64,000 bases of DNA from Liolophura sinensis (lineage: Eukaryota > Mollusca > Polyplacophora > Chitonida > Chitonidae): contig NC_088295.1 of assembly GCF_032854445.1 (NCBI RefSeq), positions 57,393,249 through 57,457,248 on the forward strand, given 5' to 3'. Shown piece by piece: positions 25,001 to 34,000 of the stretch. The translations under genes and the position numbers were made by a program. The stretch's first letter is position 1, and the number at the start of each line of letters is the position of its first letter. The notes beneath the pieces were generated by a model. That model ran no database searches. It saw nothing but the letters and a program-made list of their open reading frames with translations, and had not been told where the DNA came from.

Positions 25001-28000
25001 TTATCTTTAGACAATTTATTGCAAAGCAGAATCTTTTTTTCACACCATTCATCTTAAGATTATCTCTTGACTATAAACTATTTCTCCTCTTACCTTGTCC
25101 AGGTCTATTTCCTCAGAGCAAAAATGTTTTCCAATGAACACGACAACGTGTCTGCCATAACGATCAACTCCTGATAAATACAGGCATCGGAGAGCAGCTA
25201 TCTGGGACAGGTCACATGTCCGCGCTCTTTTCAATAAACGTTCATATCTGCAAACACAAAAATGCAAAATTTGCTGAAAAACTAATCTGGCTGCCATCAC
25301 ATAAGTTAAATATTCTTGAGTACAGTGTAAAACTTCCATCAAAGAAATAAATGAAAACTAATCCATTTTTCCAGGAAGTACTACCGATACACCTGCTAGC
25401 GGTTACTAGAGGAAATGTTTTCTCAGGTCTTTGTTGTGAAACTCTATGACAAAATTATTGCAATTTTCAAAACTTTCCGGCTACTTAGTCTAGGCAGCTA
25501 GCAGCTTTCACATAATTTCCCTGATAATAATTAAATATACACTTGGATTTCATACTGAAGCTAGAGCGGAAACCTTTGTTCCATCTGTCCACATCACCGC
25601 AGACAAAGGGGCAATACTCAGCATTTTTAGCCAAGAATGGCTTAAAAAGCTACACGTACTTCAGTGTCAAAACCGCTCTGTTTTCAAAGCAAGGTTAACT
25701 AATAAGAACTGAGATGGTATGAATTGTTTTCCTACATTTAAAAAAAAAAATAAATAAATAAATGTAGTGTATTAAAACTGGTAGTTAGCTTTGGAAGATA
25801 ATACAGAAACAAATGTTTCTAGTTGGTCCAGTTTGGCCTGGTGTGATATCACACAATAGCCCATGATTAGCACGCTAGCACAGTGTAATGACCCAGGAGC
25901 CTCTCACCAATGCGGCTGCTGTGAGTTCATCTCATGAGTCCAGCTCATGATGGCTTCTTCTCCGGCCCTATTGGGAAGGTCTGGTACCAACCTACGGATG
26001 GTCGTAGGTTTCCCCCGGGCTGTGCCCGGTTTCCTCCCACCATAATGCTGGCCGCTGTCGTATAAGTGAAATATTCTTGAGTACAGCGTAAATCACCAAT
26101 CAAATAAATAAATAAATAAAATAACCCATGATGTCACCCATTGATGATGCACAGCCACACATGAAACTGTAAGGCTCTTGGTGTCATCCAGCATGACTGC
26201 CTTTAATACTTGATGCTATATCTGGAACAATGTCATCCATGGAACAATGTCACCAATGTCACCCATGGAACAATGTCATCCATGTCACCCATGGAACAAT
26301 GTCACCCATGAAACAATGTCACTCATGTCACCCATGGAACAATGTCACCCATGTCACCCATGGAACAATGTCACCAATGTTCACCCATGGAACAATGTCA
26401 CCCATGGAACAATGTCACCCAGGGAACAATGTCACCCAGGGAACAATGTCACCCATGTCACCCATGGAACAATGTCACCCATGTCACCCATCACCCATGG
26501 AACAATGTCACCCAAGGAACAATCTCACCCAAGGAACAATGTCACCCATGTTACCCATGGAACCATGTCACCCAAGGAACAATGTCACCCATGTCACCCA
26601 TGGAACAATGTCACCCATGTCATCCATGGAACAACGTCACCCAAAGAACAATGTCACCCATGTCATCCATGGAACAATGTCCCAAATGGAACAATGTCAC
26701 CCATGTCATCCATGGAAAAATGTCACCCAAGGAACAATGCCACCCAAGGAACAATGTCACTTCAAACCAGGCATATATAGAATTAGTAGAAACAGCCAAT
26801 GACTTTTAGTTTTCTGGGATTCTTCGGTTCTCTGAGTTAAGCAGTGATATTTGGTGTAAACCCTTTTCAACCGTGGTATTAACTCTGTTCCATATAATTT
26901 TGATTTGGAGTTTCCACTTGATTTGGAGTAACATTTTTAATAATACAAGGATCTGGATCACTACCAAAATTTAATGAATTTGTTCTTCAATACCCCAACA
27001 CGTGCACAAAATTTCATAAACATCCGAGCATGACATATTTTTGTACAGTATGATTTGCTGACAAATGAATGCAAAGGCCTGCAAACAAATACCCTCCATG
27101 GACGGAGGTAAGAAACAATTGACACAACCGACCCACAAACCTTCTCTTTTGCTCCAGCAGTTGCTGTTCCCGCACATTCTTGCCGTACAACACAGCAGTT
27201 TTTTTCTCTTTGTCCACATCTGACTCCATCTTGGCAAAAGGATGATGGCCAACATCGAGAGCTGTTGACGTGCCAAATGCCTGGTTCAGGTCTATCGTCT
27301 CCTCAAAGTCATTTTCACGACTCTCTGCGGAAAAAAGAAATGAAAATATATATATATATATGTTTTCTCATGCACTGTTTCCAAGTTCCCAAGCCTTAAA
27401 TGTTGGGAGTAAATGATCGCAGACAGTTTATGTATTAAGTTTACTTTTTTTTAATACTACAAGTACATGGGTGCAAGCAGGCAGAGCCTGGTGGAAACCC
27501 ATGTAGTTTGCAAACCAGAACTCAAGGCGATTGCATTGGTGAGAAGCTTCCTTGTTACTGTGCTGTGCTAGCAGGCTAACCATTAAGCCACAGAGTCTCC
27601 CCCCCCCACCCTCCCGCCCGCCACCCCCTTCAAAAAAAAGTTAGATAAAAAACATGTTCTGCAGTATGTTAGCAGTTAAGCCTGGTACTAACTTTAGTCC
27701 TACAGGTCTTGTATTAGGACTAGACTGGTACTAAGGCTTAAGACTGGCTTAACTTTTAACACACTTTGAACAACCGCTCCCATTCACAATATCAAAGCAC
27801 TAGAGCAGATGACTCACTGTACGCAGCAAAGGTAGGCTTATCCAGAATCCTAATCTGCCTGTCAGGTATGACAGGTTCTCCGTCCTCGTTACCCAGGTCA
27901 GGGGGCAGGTGGCTGACAGCAAACACCTCTTCCTCATGGTTACGGGGGAAGTAGAGCGGCAATACCTGACGATATATCTCCTGTGGGAAGGGAAGACACA

Positions 28001-31000
28001 TGCAAAGCTCATTCAATGCAACTGTTCACAGTGTGAAATAGGAAAGGTTTTCGATTTGCTTCTGAAATTTGTGATTGTTTCATTATTTTGCACGGGTTAT
28101 AATAAATGAATCATATCTCATGTGTAGCCAGAAGTAAACTGGACACTTCCGGACAGGTTAAAATTTTTTTCCAAAATGCCATGCTCGTCTTCTTTGGAAT
28201 TTAGAGCCCTATGACACCATAGTGACCTTGGCTGATGCATCTGGCAGTCAATTACAACCACAACAAACTACTGTAAGAAATAAGAATGCGGGAATACCTT
28301 TTCAAGCATCCTTAATGTCTGTTTGTAGCTCACTCCCGATCTGATGTGAAACAACCTGAGTGTTCTACATAGAAATCCCAGTACCAGATGTAAATAAATC
28401 ATATTTTACAATGCTGACATTGAACACGTTTATGTACATTAACATGTTGACTGCCAGCTACGAAATGGCTGGAAACTGGGAAACTTTTGGCAGTTTTAAC
28501 CTGCCAAAAGTTTCCAAGTTGTGTTATCAGCATTGCCAGCCGATCAGTGGTGCAAAACGTCACCATGTGTTTTAGTACGAGATGTCTCGTACTGGCATAT
28601 AGGATAACACATGCTGGCACGAGATATCTCATGTTAATTTCCAAGAAGCGTTTGATAAAGTTTGATCAAGGCAGCAATTCAATGCAGAAATAACCGGATG
28701 GCATGTCTTCAGAGAACCCGACGCTTCGCTGTAGAGTGAGATATCACATTTCATGTTTGCAGTTTGGCAGCCCGCTATCTGTACTTTCTTTTACTTACAG
28801 GTGATTTGAAATTAAAGACATCACTAGACCAAATGTGTGTATGCAACGCTAAGGTACTCCAAGGGAAGGTGAAAAAAAAAGCACAACTTTTTCATTTTTG
28901 TAATGCTATACAACCAAAATATCGCAGTTCAAAGAAAGCACAAATGTGTACACTGAGACTATCATAGGTGCTGCTACATGTATGTTATCAGTTTTAACTG
29001 ATCTGGCGAAGGTAATTTCTTTCAACAGAAGACAAAACTGTTTCTGTTCACATCACCTTGAACTACTGTGCATGGGGTGTGGATGATGCAACATCATGTT
29101 TCTGGTTGCTCTAACATGGTGCATCCCATTCCAGATTAAAAGTTGATTGACACAGTTACCAAGCCACAGGCCCGGATAGCACAGTTGGTAGAGCATACGC
29201 TCTAGAAGCAGTACATCCAAATCCTGAGTCGAGTCATACCTAAGACTTGAAAACAGGAAGTTGTAACTTCCTCACTTGGCGTTCAGCATGAAGGGGATAG
29301 TGCAACGACTTGTTGACCTGTATCAGTATAATGCCTTCGTTGTCATATGACTGAAAAATTGTCGTCGCACGACGTTAAACCCCAAGCACTCACTCACTCA
29401 CTCAGTTACCAAGCCCATCAGGAAAAAGAGTTTCTGAATAACCTCTTCCTAAATAACATAGGTGATATTATTTCCTATCCTTTTTGTTAAAGTAAAGTTA
29501 AAACAAGATAAAGAGTACAAGCTGCTAACGTGCACAGATGGCAGACTAAGACTAACCTTTGCAGACTCTTCTGTCATCACAAATATAATTGTGTCAAAAC
29601 TGTCTCCATACTTCTCCAGAAACCTTCGCACTGTTCCTAAAACCAAGACGATGCAACCTTAATAAAGAGTCCATCAACATTTCGAGGATTTTGTTGAGAC
29701 TAAAAGCAAAATGCTGGTCTCTCTTATACATATATCTGCCTGATATTCTCCTCATACACCCAAATTCGTATATTACAGTGTAACATTGTTACTTTGGCCA
29801 TGATAAATGTCTTGTGCAGTGCTCATATTCTGACATAAAAGTATACTGGTAAATAATGGATTCCTCCCAAAAATGTTATGAAATTTGAAAGATTTTTGCA
29901 CCTATCTATGAAGTGGCCCTATTTAAAGGGCTACAGTAACTTTTTCTAATTAAACAAAAATACAGGCATGGTTGGCTTATTGTAAGGCACCACACAAAGC
30001 ATAATTTCACAAATCAAGATAATAATGCATATATTTCAAAAGATTTCATTTCAAAAATTTCATTTATTTATTTATTTAATCGTTTAATATGATTACTGAA
30101 GAATTTTTCACTTAATATATATGACGGTGGCCTGTTTTAGGGGTGGAGGAAACCCGACTGCTTGGGGGAAAACCACCACCGGCAGGTTAGTGCTGAACTT
30201 TCCTTTGTGACATGTGATGTACAGATATGCACGTCAAATTAGTGGGAGACAAGTGGTCTTTAACGAGCGTCATGTTGTGCAAATGACCACATGAGTGTCC
30301 ATGATTCAATACTGTCTCCAAGGTCTCATGAACCAGACAAACAGCAAGAGCGGTTTGAAGAATTACAGCATCTTTACTGTATTCCCATACTCACTTGTGT
30401 TTATACAACATAGATTCCCATACTCACTTGTGCCTATACACCATGTATTCCCATACTCACTTGTGCCTAAAAACCATCTATTCCCATACTCACTTGTGCC
30501 TATACACCATGTATTCCCATACTCACTTGTGCCTATAAACCATGTATTTCCATACTCACTTGTGCCTATACACCATGTATTCCCTTATTCACTTGTCCCT
30601 GTACAACATCTATTCTCATACTTTAATACTTGTGCCTATACAACATGTAATCTGATACTCTCTTAACTCTAAACAACATGTATTCCCATAGTCACCTGTG
30701 CCTATACAACATGTATTCTCCTACTTACCTGTGCCTATTCAACATGTATCCCATACTTACTTGTGCCTATGTGTGCTCCATCTTCCAAAGGATACCCCCT
30801 CCGTAATGTGTGTATATTACATAGGGCTAGAGATCGGATACCATTTTCCCTAGGATTCAACAAAAGCAGGTAATGGCATGCTTTAAGAACTTTATGAACA
30901 TAAAATCGCCTTCACTTACTCAATTTCCTTCTTAACATTTAAAAGAAAAAATTTATTTAAAATTGCATATGTGGATTGCAATTATCAGTGTTATTTACAT

Positions 31001-34000
31001 GGGTTATGTATTTAAAAATTATGTTAAATTAAAATAATATTCAATTAAAATAATTAAAATTATGTATGTTTCTTATGAGAATATTACACTTGAACTATAA
31101 TTCAAGTTTGAGAATATTTAAAAACAATTCTTCTTAAATACGACAACTGTTTACAAGATGGCCCTAAAAATTTATTTTTTACAAAACAGGTAAAGATGTG
31201 TTTCAATAGCTTATTATATAATGAGGGCTTGCTCTTCTTACTTTGACAATTGTAGAACATTTCTGTAACAATTATAGAGGGCGCTCTCAGCCGCTGTCAA
31301 GTATTTAACGTTGTAACGCGGGCCTACTGTATGGATTACATATCGCGCTAGCAGCCCGTAACCTTTCGTGATTTTGGCTTCCCCTGTTCTGCAACCTGTA
31401 ACAGCATAATAACCAAGTTGTACGTACTGCTACAAGGCTCATGTTTCTTCAACAGAATTAACCGTTCTTAACCGTTATTGTATATAGCAACACAGGTATG
31501 GAAAAAATGTTTTTCCAGTCGCTTTTTAGATTTACACTTTTACAGTGTTTGACAACTTTAGAATTTAGAATTAAAAAACAGAGCATATTACTCAAATTTT
31601 GTCTAAATAACCAGCATGGGGAAAGTTTAATAATAGATTGCAGTAATAAGGACGATACAAGGTAAAACTACAAACTGAAAACTTAAAAGATAGCAATGAA
31701 TCAATTCCCTTGGTAATGATGTTAAATCATATATGCAATTACGTATTATTTTAATGCCGTATGCGGGAAGGTCTGTCAGCAACCTGCTGATTGCTGTGGG
31801 TTTCCCCCGGACTCTGCCTGCTTTCCACCCACCATAATGCTGGCCGTCATCGTATAAGTGAAAAATTCTTGAGTACAGCGGAAAACACTAATCGAATAAA
31901 TAAATAAATAAATTGTTTTAATGAATTTTGCTGTTAAAAAGTACAGTATATATAAAATGAATGGAGCTATTTACAAAAGTATATTCATTTTTTTTTTATC
32001 AATGTTCTGTACTCAAGAAGTTTTCATTGATAAAATGGCAGTCAGGTATTATGGGTGGGTGAAACTGAAATGGGGTATGTAATCCTCCGTCTTTCACCTG
32101 GAACAGCTTATTGTACCTGACACATGTAAAAGCCCGAGCCAGACAAGCGAGTCAAGCATGTTTACTCATTGGTCAAGTCCCTGACAGATGCAGCAAGCAA
32201 GCATATAACAGTAACTTTTTCCCTTTCATTATTTGAGACCCACAACAAAGTTGATTAGACGAGTCATATAGTCAGAATAGAATATAGGTACAGAATGAAC
32301 ATGCCCTAGGTCATGACATCACAAAAAATATCTCAACAAAACTTCTTCCTCTCCCTTTAACAAGTGTTACATAGTGAAAACGAAAATGGAAGAGAGATGG
32401 AAGAAATGGTATCCTGTTTCAGTGAGACATTCAATTAAAGTTTACGGGGGCCTCTGTGGCTCACTTGGTTAGCGCGCTGGTGCAGCGTAATGACCCAGGA
32501 GTCTCTCACTAATTCGGTTGCTGAGAGTTCAAGTCCAGCTCATGCTGGCTTCCTCTCTGGCCATACGTGGGAAGGTCTTCCAGCAACCTGCAGATGGTCT
32601 TGAGTTTCACCCCCAGCATAATGCTGGCCACCGTTATATAAGTGAAATATTCTTGAGTACGGCATAAAACACCAATCAAATAAAATAAATAAACAGATAA
32701 TACGAAATACCAAAAGCTTATACCAGTACGTCTCCATGATATGGCTGAGATATTGCCGATGTAGCGTTAAGCCATAATCATTCATTCATTCATTCATTCA
32801 TAAGATTACATGCATGAGCATGGAAATATTATATTAGATTAAAACCTAGCTACCCTAATTCCTCAACCTCTTCGCATATAAAAGAGCAACTTTCAATGTA
32901 ATTTATGCACAATTTAAATTTGATTTTGGACACAAAATCTGTTGATTGGATCTGCCAATTTCAGGGCTTCTCAAAGACTATGATTTTATCAGTCTACACA
33001 GAATAATGTCCTCAGAATATACTTAAATAAACACTTTGCAAATATGCGAGAAGGTTGAAGAATTTCAGTGGCTGTATATTTTCCATCATGAGTATAAATT
33101 TGAAAATTAATTTCATACACATATAATCTTTTAAATTATGGTTTCTGAATTTATGGCAAAAGAAGGAAATACAGCGATTCAAATTTCTTGAAGCTAGAGC
33201 TTATCGAAGTATTAGATATCATGTTCACTGCTGATCAATTTACTATTGACTGAATGGCTAAAGTTAACTTCCCTTGTTACCTTTAAGGTTTGTGTTCACT
33301 TCCTGGGTCAGTTGTTTGCCAGCTTTTCTGAATATCCGATCAGACAGAGAATTTTTGTCATTGAGAGCTTCATTTGAAGAGTTCACCAAAGCATGGACAT
33401 TCAGTAATGTGGGATCCCCTTCCCTGTTTGGTTAAAAACAAGAAACTAACATAACGCAATGCATTCTCTATCTTCTGTCAACACAATAAACGTATTAACA
33501 CACCTTTACCGAGATTCATATAGAAGCCCATATGAGCTTTAATATGTGTGAAGGTTTTGGGGGCAACCTGCGCATGGTTGTGGGTTTCCTGCGGGCTTTG
33601 CCGGGTTTCCTCCTACCATAATACTGGCTGCCGTTGTATGAGTGAAATATTCTTCTGTACGACATAAATCGCCAATCAAATAAAATCAATAAAATAACAA
33701 TAACAATAGTACAAGAACTGTGCTTTCCCTCAAATCTGCATTATTTTCAAGTAGTTAAGTGACATCAATTTCCTGTTATGGTTTATGGGCAGGTGGAGAG
33801 TTTTAATATCCATATATGGAATAAAAGTAAAACGCAAAATGTATACCTATTTTAAAATATTTTAATAAAATGTTACTTTTGGTGCTGAAACTTACATTTC
33901 TCCAAGAGGACATCAACCTACTTTACAAACGAACCTCAAAATACCTTTCTAAAGTGAATAAAACTCTGGGATCAGGCAAACTAAGTAATTTAGTCATAGT

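Noticed and set aside
26230-26809. Three overlapping frames of 155-190 codons (MSPMEQCHP)
   Set aside because: All arise from the tandem array in a GDAP2 intron and are antisense to the gene.
30295-30666. 123-codon frame with 11-residue repeats FPYSLVPIHHV
   Set aside because: By-product of the 33-bp splice-donor array; no independent evidence of coding.
30381-30775. CRISPR-like array (33-bp units)
   Set aside because: Repeats are directly adjacent with no spacers, and the context is a eukaryotic intron.
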